Counted from the first letter of the stretch, positions 45,018 to 55,167 are shown. The stretch is 64,000 nt of DNA from Bacilli bacterium (GCA_900758495.1 CAAERO010000040.1:1-64000); one strand, 5' to 3'. Numbers and translations are program-made. Notes: generated by a model from the letters alone, not told the origin.

Positions 45018-46428
45018 AATATGCTTCCTTTCTTTTTTTGAGTTTTATCATTAATATACTTACAATATTTTTATTTATCAAAATAGCATACACAAAAGCT
45101 AATATTAATCCAAAAATATGTATATATAAATTATTCAAATAGTATGTTATAACAATAATTAGAGCAACAATTAAAGTATAAATTATTTTTTTATAATCAT
45201 AAGTAATTTTAATGTATTTTTTATTTATATCATGCAATCTATATATAGACATTATCACAAAAGACACTAAAGTAGATATAGCAGCGGCATATAATCCAAT
45301 AAATTTTATTAAAGCTAAGTGAACGCTTAAATTTAATAAAGCAGAAATAACTGAGGTTTTTGCAACTGCCTTTGTGTTTTTATTGCCAATGTAAACAGCA
45401 CTTAATAGGCCGACTATTACATTAAACAGTGAAGCAATAATCAAAATTGGAATTAAATTATAAGATGAATTATATTTAGCATTAATTATAATATTAAAAA
45501 CAAATGGTAAACAGGCAATAATTCCAAGTCCAATAGAGGAAAATAATGATAGTGCTATTCCAAAAACACGATTAAAAAATTTTTCAATATCATTTTCCTT
45601 AATAAATAAACTTATTGATTCAGTCCAACTTATATTAAAAATATTGAACAAAGTTATATATACATTAGAAAACTTGCTTGATGCAGATAAAATTCCATTT
45701 GCTGACAATCCCAAAACCAAGGAAACAATTACCCTGTCAGATACATTAAAAACCCACCATGATAATTCATTAGGAATTAACGGAAATGAATACTTCCATA
45801 ACTTTTTTACATACTTAATATTGAATAAAGAAAGATGCAAATTTTTTGAAATTTTTTCTGCAAAAAACAAGTAAGTTATAGCAGCAGTCTGTCCAAATAT
45901 ATTACCAAGAATCATACCTTTTGCACCCATTTGAAATTTTAATAAAAATATTAAATTAAATAAAATTGTTACACTGGCATTAATAAAACTACCTATTGAA
46001 TATGTAATATTATTTCCTTTTCCTCTAGCAATTTGTTGAAAAAGTGATATATATATGTAGCAAATAACATTAATAAGCAACAAATGTTCATATCCATTTT
46101 TAAAAATTGGTGACAAAAGCAAGTATATAATTATGAAAAATAAACATTGAATAGTTACCGAAATAATTCCGTTTGAAATTATCAAATTATTCTTTTCTTT
46201 GTTTGTTCTATTATCTAATAATTCTCTAAAAACAGCCTGTTCAACTTGAAATGTTATTATGGGTAATAATAGCATTGATAAAGTTGTTACTAAGTCAACT
46301 ATTCCATACTCCTTAGTAGATAAAACAGCTGTATATAAAGGAAGTAAAAAAAATGTAACCAATTGTGTACATATTTTTCCAATAGTTATAATAAAAGTAT
46401 TTTTAAATAAATATTTTTCTTTAGTCAT
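44971..46428 (-). CDS. wzx: Wzx-type polysaccharide flippase
   Basis: A 485-residue membrane protein with 14 predicted helices, from the MOP/PST family that flips undecaprenyl-diphosphate-linked repeat units to the outer face. The N-terminal NTFIITIGKICTQLVTFFLLPLYTA and EYGIVDLVTT are typical. It sits in the expected place between the pyruvyltransferase and modification genes, near wzy. The C-terminus overlaps the nitroreductase-like gene. Confidence 0.9.
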   Translation of the reverse strand: MTKEKYLFKNTFIITIGKICTQLVTFFLLPLYTAVLSTKEYGIVDLVTTLSMLLLPIITFQVEQAVFRELLDNRTNKEKNNLIISNGIISVTIQCLFFIIIYLLLSPIFKNGYEHLLLINVICYIYISLFQQIARGKGNNITYSIGSFINASVTILFNLIFLLKFQMGAKGMILGNIFGQTAAITYLFFAEKISKNLHLSLFNIKYVKKLWKYSFPLIPNELSWWVFNVSDRVIVSLVLGLSANGILSASSKFSNVYITLFNIFNISWTESISLFIKENDIEKFFNRVFGIALSLFSSIGLGIIACLPFVFNIIINAKYNSSYNLIPILIIASLFNVIVGLLSAVYIGNKNTKAVAKTSVISALLNLSVHLALIKFIGLYAAAISTLVSFVIMSIYRLHDINKKYIKITYDYKKIIYTLIVALIIVITYYLNNLYIHIFGLILAFVYAILINKNIVSILMIKLKKRKEAYYDKKTFKKNQIFGKD

Positions 46429-46438
46429 AAAACCACCA

Positions 46439-47521
46439 TTATAAATTTTGTTTTAAAAATTCAATTGATTCTTTTCTAATGCTTTCGATTTTTGTATTTA
46501 TTTTTTTATAATCAATAGTATTTTTTTTAATTTCTTCATTATAAATATTTTCTTCTAAACCCAATAAAGTTAGAAAATCTTCAACTCTTTTTGGATTAGA
46601 AGGATTTAAAATTGAAATAAAATTTTTGTTTAAATTAACAGAAAATGCTGTACCATGAAAAGAATCAGTTAAAACTAAATCAGAATTATTTATAAGACAA
46701 ACGAATCTCTCTGGTGTAACATTTGTAAGATGATAATCAACATTTTTCTTCTTTGAATTTGAAAAAGCAATATATACTATAGGAAGATTATAAGCTGATT
46801 TAACCTTTAATAAAATTTCCGAAATTTTATCATTAAAAGGCTCTAATAAATATAAAATTATATAGTTCTTTGGTATTTCATTCAAAATACTATTATCATA
46901 GCAATTATTAACCCAATCATCTTTGTTAATAAGTAAAGTTGGGTCACATACTATTTTACTATTTATTCCTAATTCATTTAATTGATCTTTTGCAAACTTT
47001 TCCCTAACACTAATCGCATTAAAATCACTTAATTTTCCCTTAATATATATCATTTCAGAACTATTTAATTTATGGCTTCCCATACTTGAAGCAAAAGAAA
47101 TTTTATTTTTAGCCTTAAAATCCAGTAAGTATGCAGGTTCAAATTTATTTCCTGTAATTAATGGATTCCAGACTTGATCACTACCCACAACATAAGTATC
47201 AAACTTTAATTTTGAAATTTCTATACAATTTGTAACTTTTTTTGTTCTATCTAATTTATTAATAAAATTTTTGAAATTATTATTTCTAATAAAATATGAT
47301 TTTAAAAATATATTACGCAATAGATTTTTAACATTATGTATAAATGTAAAATTTTTTTTATAGCAAAATAATTTATTTTCCTTTTCCTCATCTTTATTTA
47401 CATAATCAATTATTTTACAATCATATCCCAATTTTTTTATTATATATTGAGTCGCATAAACTTGCAACATTGCACCATAATTATAAGATTTATGATATGT
47501 TATCAATCCTACTTTTTTCAT
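46439..47521 (-). CDS. Polysaccharide pyruvyl transferase family protein
   Basis: A 360-residue enzyme of the CsaB/WcaK type. The N-terminal GLITYHKSYNYGAMLQVYAT and later VGSDQVWNP, FASSMG, and SDLVLTDSFHGTAFSV are diagnostic. It transfers pyruvate from PEP to a sugar, giving the capsule an acidic ketal. The ATG follows GGAGG at five bases, and its front overlaps the end of wzy by 32 bases. The PEP could come from general metabolism. Confidence 0.88.
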   Translation of the reverse strand: MKKVGLITYHKSYNYGAMLQVYATQYIIKKLGYDCKIIDYVNKDEEKENKLFCYKKNFTFIHNVKNLLRNIFLKSYFIRNNNFKNFINKLDRTKKVTNCIEISKLKFDTYVVGSDQVWNPLITGNKFEPAYLLDFKAKNKISFASSMGSHKLNSSEMIYIKGKLSDFNAISVREKFAKDQLNELGINSKIVCDPTLLINKDDWVNNCYDNSILNEIPKNYIILYLLEPFNDKISEILLKVKSAYNLPIVYIAFSNSKKKNVDYHLTNVTPERFVCLINNSDLVLTDSFHGTAFSVNLNKNFISILNPSNPKRVEDFLTLLGLEENIYNEEIKKNTIDYKKINTKIESIRKESIEFLKQNL

Positions 47522-48854
47522 TTTTACCTCCTAAAAAATTTATTTTATAAATACAAAAGATTACTATATAACAGAAAAGAATATCAAAGAAGAAGTTAGA
47601 GAATGCTCCCCTGCAATAATACAAAGAATAGCATGCTACTATTATATAATATAGAATATTTCTTTTACCCATTCTTTCTGCAATTGATGTAATTAGAAAC
47701 ATTAGCATAGGCACAAAAATTGTAGCACCAAAAATTCCAAAATTAATAATTCCTTCGGCAACTGGATTAAATGCAAATCCTACATTCAAATTATTTTTTT
47801 CTTTAAATTGCTGTGACAAGTCTTTAGGTTTGTTTGGTAAAATGAATGATGGAAATAATTTAGTAAAAGAATCATAATAATACGTTTTGCCGTAACTCAA
47901 TTCTTCTGGATTATAATTTAATAAAGCATTGGTAATTGTAAATGTACAATAATACTCTGTAGTTGAACTGTATAATACGTCATTAATTTTATGATTAGAA
48001 AAAGAAATATTCTCTCTAATTGCAGCACTAAACAGAAAAGCCACAAAAATAACGGAAATCATCAAGATATGTTTAAATTTTATTTTATTCACTCTAGTTG
48101 CAAAAAGCATTATAACACCTATAAAAAAGGCTACGAAAACACTTCTTTCACATGTTAAGAAAATGCACCAATATACTGCAATATTAAGTACTCTAATATA
48201 AAATGCAAAATTCTTTTTCTGATTTTTAAATAAGAAAGGCAATACCAAAAATAGTGAATACACAATAACATATAAATTTATATAATGACTTATACCACTA
48301 TTTAAAACATCTCTTTTTTGTAATGTTGATAAACCAAAAAACGATGTACCATATGAAATAAGTTTAATTAAACAATATAATGTTGAAAACAAAGCAATAA
48401 AATCATAAATTGTCAATTCACTATTTAAATTCATAGTTTTAGTTTTCAAATTATCAACCTTGCTTTTCATATCAATTACTTTAATTTTATTGAAAGCAAA
48501 TGATAAAATGTTGAAGATACTATAAATATTTATATATATTTTCAAGGCTTCATTCATTGTTGTTTGATTATAATTAAAGTAATAAAATCTTGGAGAATAA
48601 TTGTCTAGAACAAACATTAGTGGTCCAATAAATGAATAGGCAAAAAAAACACAGCCATATATAAAATTAATATTAAAAAAGCAATTTTTAAGACTTTTCA
48701 TTCTTTTAATTGAAAAAATTATTATAAAACCAAAATATAGCAAATATAAAACTAGTCTCAATTTAATATTATAATCTTTAACCGTATTAATTAAAATAAT
48801 TAAAAAGCTAACAAAAATTGATATAAGATTTATAAAAAATTCATTTTTTTTCAT
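47490..48854 (-). CDS. wzy: Wzy-type oligosaccharide repeat-unit polymerase
   Basis: A 454-residue protein with 10-12 helices and a large outer loop (about 275-375) with many polar residues (YCTFTITNALLNYNPEEL). Sequence conservation in Wzy is low, so the call rests on topology, the large loop and position in the cluster. It would join flipped repeat units into a long chain with length set by the CpsC protein. It overlaps both neighbours, as is usual in this operon. Confidence 0.78.
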   Translation of the reverse strand: MKKNEFFINLISIFVSFLIILINTVKDYNIKLRLVLYLLYFGFIIIFSIKRMKSLKNCFFNINFIYGCVFFAYSFIGPLMFVLDNYSPRFYYFNYNQTTMNEALKIYINIYSIFNILSFAFNKIKVIDMKSKVDNLKTKTMNLNSELTIYDFIALFSTLYCLIKLISYGTSFFGLSTLQKRDVLNSGISHYINLYVIVYSLFLVLPFLFKNQKKNFAFYIRVLNIAVYWCIFLTCERSVFVAFFIGVIMLFATRVNKIKFKHILMISVIFVAFLFSAAIRENISFSNHKINDVLYSSTTEYYCTFTITNALLNYNPEELSYGKTYYYDSFTKLFPSFILPNKPKDLSQQFKEKNNLNVGFAFNPVAEGIINFGIFGATIFVPMLMFLITSIAERMGKRNILYYIIVACYSLYYCRGAFSNFFFDILFCYIVIFCIYKINFLGGKNEKSRIDNIS

Positions 48855-49842
48855 TTTCTTTTTTCCTCTTTTTGTTATAATTTATTAAATATATATTTTT
48901 ATAAATAGTTGTAAAATACCCCATACAAATAATTTGTATTTTTTTTCTAAAACTATATATTTTTGAGTTTAAAATTAATTTAATATTATGTTTAATGTCA
49001 TATTTGGTTTGATTAATAACATTCTTATAATTTTTCTGTCTTGAAATAAAAATTTTATTGCAACACGAAATTTCATTAAGAATGTGATAAACAAAATACT
49101 CATTTTTTATTGATTTAGCGTTTTCAGAAATAAAATCATATAAAAGTTTGCTCATATATATATGATCCAAATCTTTTTCTTTAAAGATTTCATTTGTAAT
49201 TGAATCCTCTCGTTGTAAATAATAATAATAGCAATCAGGCGTATAAACAATTTTATTACATTTATTAAATAGTTTTGCAGTAACTCCCATATCCTCATAT
49301 AACTTTCCGATAGGATATAAGCAGTCATCACTAAATAATTCTCTTTTATACATTTTGTTAACAGCATTTGGTGCTACTCCTGATTGGTAATCTATCATTT
49401 TTAACAACGCTTCTTCACTATTATATTCAAAATATTTATAACTATAATCATCATTAATCTCATCGCCAACATAGAAATACTTCATTCCACAAATTGAAAT
49501 ATCAGACTGCGTTTTTAATAAATTATTCAATAAATTTTCAATCATGTACTTTGAAATAAAATCATCGCTATCAATAAAACAAATATAATTTCCATTGCTC
49601 CTTTTTATACCATAATTTCTTGCAGAAGATAATCCCCCATTTTTCTTGTGATATACTTTGATTCTTTCATCAATTTTAGCATATTCATCTAAAATAATAC
49701 CGCTTTTGTCTGTAGAGCCATCGTCAATCAATATAATTTCTAAATTTTTATGAGACTGATTTATAACGCTATTTATACATTTTTTTAGATATTTTTCAAC
49801 ATTATAAACAGGTATAATTATTGAAATCAAATTGTCATCCAT
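48841..49842 (-). CDS. GT2 family glycosyltransferase (capsule)
   Basis: A 333-residue cytoplasmic enzyme with a GT-A domain: LISIIIPVYNVEKYL, LIDDGSTDKSG and FIDSDDFI (metal-binding DSD). The basic C-terminal part probably contacts the membrane. It adds one sugar to the lipid-linked repeat unit. It overlaps the GT4 gene upstream by 8 bases and wzy downstream by 14. Linkage and sugar unknown. Confidence 0.88.
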   Translation of the reverse strand: MDDNLISIIIPVYNVEKYLKKCINSVINQSHKNLEIILIDDGSTDKSGIILDEYAKIDERIKVYHKKNGGLSSARNYGIKRSNGNYICFIDSDDFISKYMIENLLNNLLKTQSDISICGMKYFYVGDEINDDYSYKYFEYNSEEALLKMIDYQSGVAPNAVNKMYKRELFSDDCLYPIGKLYEDMGVTAKLFNKCNKIVYTPDCYYYYLQREDSITNEIFKEKDLDHIYMSKLLYDFISENAKSIKNEYFVYHILNEISCCNKIFISRQKNYKNVINQTKYDIKHNIKLILNSKIYSFRKKIQIICMGYFTTIYKNIYLINYNKKRKKENEKK

Positions 49843-50935
49843 ATATTTCCTCCATATTTCTCATAATCGAATTTCTATCAAAATTATTACTTTTAACCAT
49901 ATTCAACATATTTATCCGTTTATAGCCAATATTATCTTTCATGATATTGGCCCATTGTTTTGGTGAAGAAGAAAGACTAAGAAAAATTAAATTATCACTT
50001 ATTTTTGCATTTCTAGGAATTGTATCAGATGCAAAACATTTTAATCCTGCAGCTTGTGCTTCAATTAGAACAATTCCAAGTCCTTCGTATAATGATGGAA
50101 ATAAAAACAAATCAAATGCTTGCATATATTCATTCACATTCTTAATGTTTTCCAACAATATTATATTTTTTTCAATTTTTAATTCAACAATTTTTCTCAT
50201 TATGTCTTCTTTTGTTTCACCATTGCCTATTAATACTAATTTAGAGTTAGGCATAATCTCCAAAAATTCTTTGAAAACATCAATCAAAAATGTATGGTTC
50301 TTTTGAGCAACAAATCTTCCTACGTGTCCCACAATAATATCGCTTTCTGCAAAATTTAGTTCTTTTCTAATTTCTTTTCTCATATTTAAATCAAATAAAA
50401 ATTTTTCTGTTTCAATACCATTATTAACAATCGTTAACTTTTGGGATTTAATTTTAAAGCAAAAATCGGCCGCTTCATTAGAGCATGCTAAATAAATATA
50501 TTTTTTTTTAGTAAATAGTTGTTTCAAAAGAAAATTAGTTATTCTTTTAAAATAAAACTTATCATTATCTATTCCAGTATTATGTGCATGACATACAATC
50601 TTTAAGTTCTTTTCTTTTATTAAACTTGCATAAAACAATCCAACACTGTTATACATATTAATATGAACTATATCATATTTACCTTTTTTTATTGTTTTTT
50701 TAAAGTTTATGATTGAAAATAAAGTTCTCTTGATTGGATTTTTAATAATTGATTGATTCATCGCAATTATTTTGCAATTATTTTTTTGTAATTTATCATC
50801 ATAAATATTGGTTTCTTTTTGTGATGTAACTATAGTAAAATTATATTTTTTTGATAGTAACTCAACTAAATTAACTAGAAATGATTCAATACCACCGTTT
50901 GTCCATTTTTCACTATATAAACATATATTTTTCAT
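49835..50935 (-). CDS. GT4 family glycosyltransferase (capsule)
   Basis: A 366-residue GT-B enzyme. The C-terminal half has VGHVGRFVAQKNHTFLIDVF and the donor-binding FLFPSLYEGLGIVLIEAQ with the retaining E-x7-E. The N-terminal SEKWTNGGIESFLVNLV is a typical acceptor-side opening. It is close to the next upstream GT4, suggesting an old duplication (both share KNHTFLID and SLYEGLG(I/M)VLIEAQA). It adds a sugar to the repeat unit. Confidence 0.9.
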   Translation of the reverse strand: MKNICLYSEKWTNGGIESFLVNLVELLSKKYNFTIVTSQKETNIYDDKLQKNNCKIIAMNQSIIKNPIKRTLFSIINFKKTIKKGKYDIVHINMYNSVGLFYASLIKEKNLKIVCHAHNTGIDNDKFYFKRITNFLLKQLFTKKKYIYLACSNEAADFCFKIKSQKLTIVNNGIETEKFLFDLNMRKEIRKELNFAESDIIVGHVGRFVAQKNHTFLIDVFKEFLEIMPNSKLVLIGNGETKEDIMRKIVELKIEKNIILLENIKNVNEYMQAFDLFLFPSLYEGLGIVLIEAQAAGLKCFASDTIPRNAKISDNLIFLSLSSSPKQWANIMKDNIGYKRINMLNMVKSNNFDRNSIMRNMEEIYG

Positions 50936-50941
50936 AGTTTC

Positions 50942-52063
50942 TTACTCCTTACCATTTCTCGTATAATATTTTTCTAATTTTTTTGCCTCTTTTTTTATAT
51001 CATATTTATTTATTTCATTTGTAAAGTTAATTTTGTACCTATCTATATTATTTAAATATTTGATTATAGTATTAACCCATATTTCCATTTGATCATCTAG
51101 ATTTATAAATGATATTTTATCACTTACTCTTGCAATTCTAGGTACTTCAGTTGAAGCAATGCATGGTAATCCATTTGCTTGAGCTTCGATTAATACCATA
51201 CCCAATCCTTCATATAGGGATGAAAATAAAAATAAATCCATTACATTATATAATTCATTAACATCATCTCTTTGCCCTAAAAATTTTACAGAATCTGATA
51301 ATCCAAGCATTTCTACTTTTTGCTCTATTTCATCCATTAATGGTCCTTGTCCAATTAATAAAAGCATTGAATTCTTTTTCTTTTTATGTAATTCATTAAA
51401 AATATCAATTAAAAATGTATGATTCTTTTGAGGAACAAACCTTCCAATATGCCCAATTACTAAAGTATCATTTTCTATATTTAATTCTTTTCTTTTTTTG
51501 ATTCTGATTTTTTCATTATACTTAAATTTATCTAAATCAATGGCGTTATTTAAAATATAAACATTGCCATTATCATATTCTTTATTTCCAAATAACCATC
51601 TTCCAGCATGCTCTGTACAGGCGAAATAGTTAGTTGCATATTTTTTAGAAAATGGTCTTAATACCATTTTCATCATATTCTTCTTTTTTTCAGCCTTATT
51701 TGTTGTACTATGACTATGGGCAATTCTTATTGGAACACCTGTCTTTTTTGCAGCACGTAATGGAAAAACAGATAAAGTATTAATATGTGAATGCACTATT
51801 TTATATTTATTTTGTTTAAAAATTTTAATTAATTCTTTTTGATATTCAAAAACTTTTTGATATGGAGGAATTAAAATAACTCTTCCTCCTAATTTTTCAA
51901 TTTCATCATAAGGAATATTGGTAGAATCAGAATCACATAGAAAATCAAACTGTATTTTATCTCTATCAATATTTCTATAATAATTCATTACAACGGCTTC
52001 TACTCCACCGCCTACCCATTTACCCACAACTTGTGCTATTCTTATAGGTTCTTCTTTTTTCAT
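50942..52063 (-). CDS. GT4 family glycosyltransferase (capsule)
   Basis: A 373-residue GT-B enzyme similar to EpsF/CapM-type transferases. It opens QVVGKWVGGGVEAVVMNYYR, has HSHSTTNKAEKK with a conserved His, GHIGRFVPQKNH, and FLFSSLYEGLGMVLIEAQANG with the E-x7-E donor site. It probably adds the second sugar after the priming transferase. The ATG follows AGAGGTG. A strong terminator-like hairpin lies between its start and the priming transferase gene, so its expression may be separately controlled. Confidence 0.92.
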   Translation of the reverse strand: MKKEEPIRIAQVVGKWVGGGVEAVVMNYYRNIDRDKIQFDFLCDSDSTNIPYDEIEKLGGRVILIPPYQKVFEYQKELIKIFKQNKYKIVHSHINTLSVFPLRAAKKTGVPIRIAHSHSTTNKAEKKKNMMKMVLRPFSKKYATNYFACTEHAGRWLFGNKEYDNGNVYILNNAIDLDKFKYNEKIRIKKRKELNIENDTLVIGHIGRFVPQKNHTFLIDIFNELHKKKKNSMLLLIGQGPLMDEIEQKVEMLGLSDSVKFLGQRDDVNELYNVMDLFLFSSLYEGLGMVLIEAQANGLPCIASTEVPRIARVSDKISFINLDDQMEIWVNTIIKYLNNIDRYKINFTNEINKYDIKKEAKKLEKYYTRNGKE

Positions 52064-52078
52064 AAACTCACCTCTTCT

Positions 52079-52110
52079 AAAAAATCATTGCACTATACAA
52101 TGCAATGATT
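52079..52110 (-). terminator. Terminator inside the capsule operon
   Basis: AATCATTGCA (52083-52092) and TGCAATGATT (52101-52110) form a perfect 10-bp stem with an 8-nt loop. On the minus strand TTTTTT (down to 52079) follows at once. It lies about 75 bases after the priming transferase stop and just before the GT4 ribosome site, so it may reduce or regulate expression of all downstream capsule genes. Confidence 0.75.
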
Positions 52111-52182
52111 AAATACTTAAACTAACTACTATTGTATACTCCATTTTTAAACAATATATGTATTTTCCTTCATACAATAATT

Positions 52183-52884
52183 CTACTTTGCACCAGTTTT
52201 AAATAAAACTGCTTTTATTGTTCTAAAAATACACTTGATATCTAATATTAAATTACAATTATTACAATAAAAATATTCTAATTCAAGTCTTTTTTCATAA
52301 GTAGTTGCACTTCTTCCATTAGCTGCCCACCAACCAGAAATACCTGGACGAACACTTTCATATATTGTATGATTTCCTTTATGAGCATCAAGCTCACCTT
52401 CTACTAAAGGTCTAGGTCCTATCATAGACATATCACCTTTAATTACATTAATAAATTGTGGTAATTCGTCTAATGATGTTTTTCGTAAAATATTTCCCAT
52501 TTTTGTTATTCTTGGATCATTTTCAAATTTTTGATTTAAGTCCCATTCTTTTTTATACTTAGGATCTTTTAAAAGTTCCTTTAACACTTCATCTGCATTA
52601 TATACCATACTTCTGAACTTATAAATATATATTGGTTTACCATTTTTACCAATTCTCTTCTGCTTATAAAAAATTGATTTTCTATCCCCTGTTATTAAGT
52701 AACAAATTTTAGTTACTAATGTTACAGGAATTAATAATAATATTCCTATTAAAGAGCATATTATATCAAATATTCTCTTTATAAAAAAATAAGAACTTCT
52801 TTCTATCTTATAAAGAATTGCTTTTGTTTTTCCCCTTTGAACTACAGTATCATCTTCAATTGTTGTATCTGCTGAAATCATCAT
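52183..52884 (-). CDS. Undecaprenyl-phosphate sugar-1-phosphate transferase (priming enzyme)
   Basis: A 233-residue enzyme of the WbaP/PglC superfamily. One helix (about 30-50) is followed by the catalytic domain with QKRIGKNGKPIYIYKFRSM, then NDPRITKMGNILRKTSLDELPQ, the conserved MIGPRP and RPGISG. It starts the repeat unit by moving a sugar phosphate to undecaprenyl phosphate. The ATG at 52884 follows GGAGG at five bases; an upstream GTG is less likely. It lies just behind the cpsCDB regulators. Confidence 0.93.
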   Translation of the reverse strand: MMISADTTIEDDTVVQRGKTKAILYKIERSSYFFIKRIFDIICSLIGILLLIPVTLVTKICYLITGDRKSIFYKQKRIGKNGKPIYIYKFRSMVYNADEVLKELLKDPKYKKEWDLNQKFENDPRITKMGNILRKTSLDELPQFINVIKGDMSMIGPRPLVEGELDAHKGNHTIYESVRPGISGWWAANGRSATTYEKRLELEYFYCNNCNLILDIKCIFRTIKAVLFKTGAK

Positions 52885-52991
52885 TGTTACCTCCACTCCA
52901 TACTTATGAATTTATCTAAAATAGATATCTTACCTTTTAACCCTGATTTATTTTTGTTAACTGCCTATTAACATATACCTCTTTACTGTTC

Positions 52992-53702
52992 TTATTTTTT
53001 ATTATTAACAATCAAATCAAAGTTTTCAAAAAGAAGCTGATTGATTTCTTCCTCTTTTAAATACCATTTTAATTTTCTTCTCAGTGTTACTTCATCTACT
53101 CCCACTTCATGATGTGTATCACTAGCAAGTATATCAATCATTCCTCTTTTTAAAAGCTTTTTAAGAATCGTTTTACTTGTTTTACCATACCTACCAAAAA
53201 GACTCATATAATTTCCTTGTAAGTGCACTCCCATACTTACAAAGTCATTTAATATATTAATGTCTTCTCTTACAAAGTAATACCTTTCAGGATGTGCTAG
53301 TATTACATTATAACCAGCACTTATTAACTCATCAAAGACATTTTTTGCATTATGCGGCAGATTCATCATTGGAAATTCAATAAGTAAACTCTTAGAATTA
53401 TTAATAGGTAATATTTCATCATTAGCAAGTAATTCTAAAATATTATCACAGAATAAAATCTCATTACCTAGGTAAACTTTAATTGGTAGCTTATTCTTTT
53501 CAATGACCTTTTTTAATTTAAGAAAAACCTCTTTCTTTTTCTTATTATTCGCCGTATATTTAGTACCAGAAACATAATGTGGTGTAAAAACGACTTCATT
53601 AACACCACTATTAATCAAGTCATTTAATATTTTCAAACTTTCTTCTTCGTTTTTACACCCATCATCTAAACCTGGTAAAATGTGATTATGTAAATCTTTC
53701 AC
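52992..53702 (-). CDS. cpsB: PHP-type tyrosine-protein phosphatase (CpsB/YwqE-like)
   Basis: A 236-residue metal-dependent phosphatase. It begins KDLHNHILPGLDDG with the HxH metal ligands; HPERY and SDTHHE supply later ones. It removes phosphate from the tyrosine kinase and so controls capsule length. The start is GTG, overlapping the kinase stop by one base (TAGTG), with GGAGAAAG upstream. Confidence 0.93.
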   Translation of the reverse strand: MKDLHNHILPGLDDGCKNEEESLKILNDLINSGVNEVVFTPHYVSGTKYTANNKKKKEVFLKLKKVIEKNKLPIKVYLGNEILFCDNILELLANDEILPINNSKSLLIEFPMMNLPHNAKNVFDELISAGYNVILAHPERYYFVREDINILNDFVSMGVHLQGNYMSLFGRYGKTSKTILKKLLKRGMIDILASDTHHEVGVDEVTLRRKLKWYLKEEEINQLLFENFDLIVNNKK

Positions 53703-54466
53703 TATTCACTTTCTCCATAATAGCTATTAGAATAATATCCATAATAACCACCTTCACTAACATCAACTTTATTAATTACTACTCCTGTTAATGTAGCATG
53801 TGATTGACTAAATACTTTCTCAACTCTTGATACTAATTCTAATTTTGTCTTCTTATTAGAAACTACTAAGATGTTTGCATCGCTATATTTCGTCATAACA
53901 ATAGCATCACTTATTCCAAGAACTGGTGTACAGTCAATGATGATAATGTCATACATTTTCTTTAATTGTGCTATTAACTTTTCATTATTATTACTTGTCA
54001 ATAGTTCAATTGGATTAGGTGGTGTTGGTCCATTAGGAATTAAATCTATACCATGTTTTGTTTTTACTATATAGTCTTTAATATCAAAATTTACCGTTTT
54101 CTTATTCTTACTAGTACTAGTACTAGCTTCTTGATAATTCAAAATTAGGTTAGAATAACCCTTATTAGCAGAGTTAACAACTCTAAATATTTGATTTTGT
54201 CTACCACATCTTAAATCAGCATCTATTAATAAGACTTTCTTACCTTCATCTTTATAAGCAAGGGCAAGATTAGCAGAGATAAAACTCTTTCCATCACCTG
54301 GTTGTGCTGAAGTAACTAATATTACTTGCATTTTCTTATCTACTTCCGAAAAAGCTAAATTTGTTCTAATACTCTTAATTGATTCTGTAAAACTAGTCTT
54401 TTTATTCATATTTAATAATAAATCAGCTGGTTTTGGTCTTAAAGATTCATTCTTTTTAAATATCAC
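53702..54466 (-). CDS. cpsD: Capsular tyrosine kinase (CpsD/YwqD-like)
   Basis: A 254-residue BY-kinase. Walker A is SAQPGDGKS, Walker A' VLLIDADLR and Walker B IIIDCTP, and the C-terminal tail is a tyrosine cluster (GGYYGYYSNSYYGESE) that is the autophosphorylation site. It works with the membrane adaptor CpsC made by the preceding gene. The start is GTG with GGGGG upstream, two bases after the cpsC stop. Confidence 0.95.
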   Translation of the reverse strand: MIFKKNESLRPKPADLLLNMNKKTSFTESIKSIRTNLAFSEVDKKMQVILVTSAQPGDGKSFISANLALAYKDEGKKVLLIDADLRCGRQNQIFRVVNSANKGYSNLILNYQEASTSTSKNKKTVNFDIKDYIVKTKHGIDLIPNGPTPPNPIELLTSNNNEKLIAQLKKMYDIIIIDCTPVLGISDAIVMTKYSDANILVVSNKKTKLELVSRVEKVFSQSHATLTGVVINKVDVSEGGYYGYYSNSYYGESE

Positions 54467-54467
54467 T

Positions 54468-55142
54468 TTACTTACCCCCTTTCACAATTGGTACTGTTCC
54501 TAGAACAGTCAATTTCAACTTATCTTCAATGTCAGAAGTACTCTTGATAGTTGTATCAAAGTAATAAATTACAAAAATAACACCACTAGATAATATAAAA
54601 CCTAGCATTACATAAATAATAAGTTCTTTGGAATAATTAATATTACAAGGTTTACTTGCTAATTCAGCTGTATCTAAGACACTCACATTATCAATATTAT
54701 AAAAACCTTTTACTTTGTTAGAGAAAACTGGCACAATAGCATTTGCTATTTTCTTGGCTAATTCTCTATCCTTATTTTTAACTGTTACTTTAATTATTTC
54801 TGTATTTTCAACACTAGAAACAGTTATTAAACTAGATAACTCATCAGTTGTATAATCAAGTTTTTCTTTGCTAATGACCTGTCTTAATACACTACGACTT
54901 CTAATGATGTTACTATAAGTTGGAACTAAGTTTTGGTTTAATAAAACATCACTTTGTGTATATTTTTGTGTATCATCACTTTCTCTTGCTAAGACAACAG
55001 TTGTACTACTCTGGTATAATGGTGTTTTTATAACTAAACTGTAGATACTGCCTAAAAGTACAAAAGCAAAAACAGTTGCTAGAACATAAACAACTCTTGC
55101 TAAATAATAGTCAAAAAACTCCATAAGATTGATTTCTTCCAT
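54468..55142 (-). CDS. cpsC: Capsule chain-length determinant / kinase adaptor (CpsC/Wzz)
   Basis: A 224-residue protein with two helices (about 15-37 and 175-198) and an outer domain between them, the Wzz/YwqC layout. The second helix leads into a short cytoplasmic end that activates the kinase. It sets chain length of the Wzy product. It is the first gene of the capsule operon, with GGAGGGG before the ATG and a good promoter at 55168. Confidence 0.93.
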   Translation of the reverse strand: MEEINLMEFFDYYLARVVYVLATVFAFVLLGSIYSLVIKTPLYQSSTTVVLARESDDTQKYTQSDVLLNQNLVPTYSNIIRSRSVLRQVISKEKLDYTTDELSSLITVSSVENTEIIKVTVKNKDRELAKKIANAIVPVFSNKVKGFYNIDNVSVLDTAELASKPCNINYSKELIIYVMLGFILSSGVIFVIYYFDTTIKSTSDIEDKLKLTVLGTVPIVKGGK

Positions 55143-55167
55143 ATTTCTACCCCTCCAGTCGCTATTT

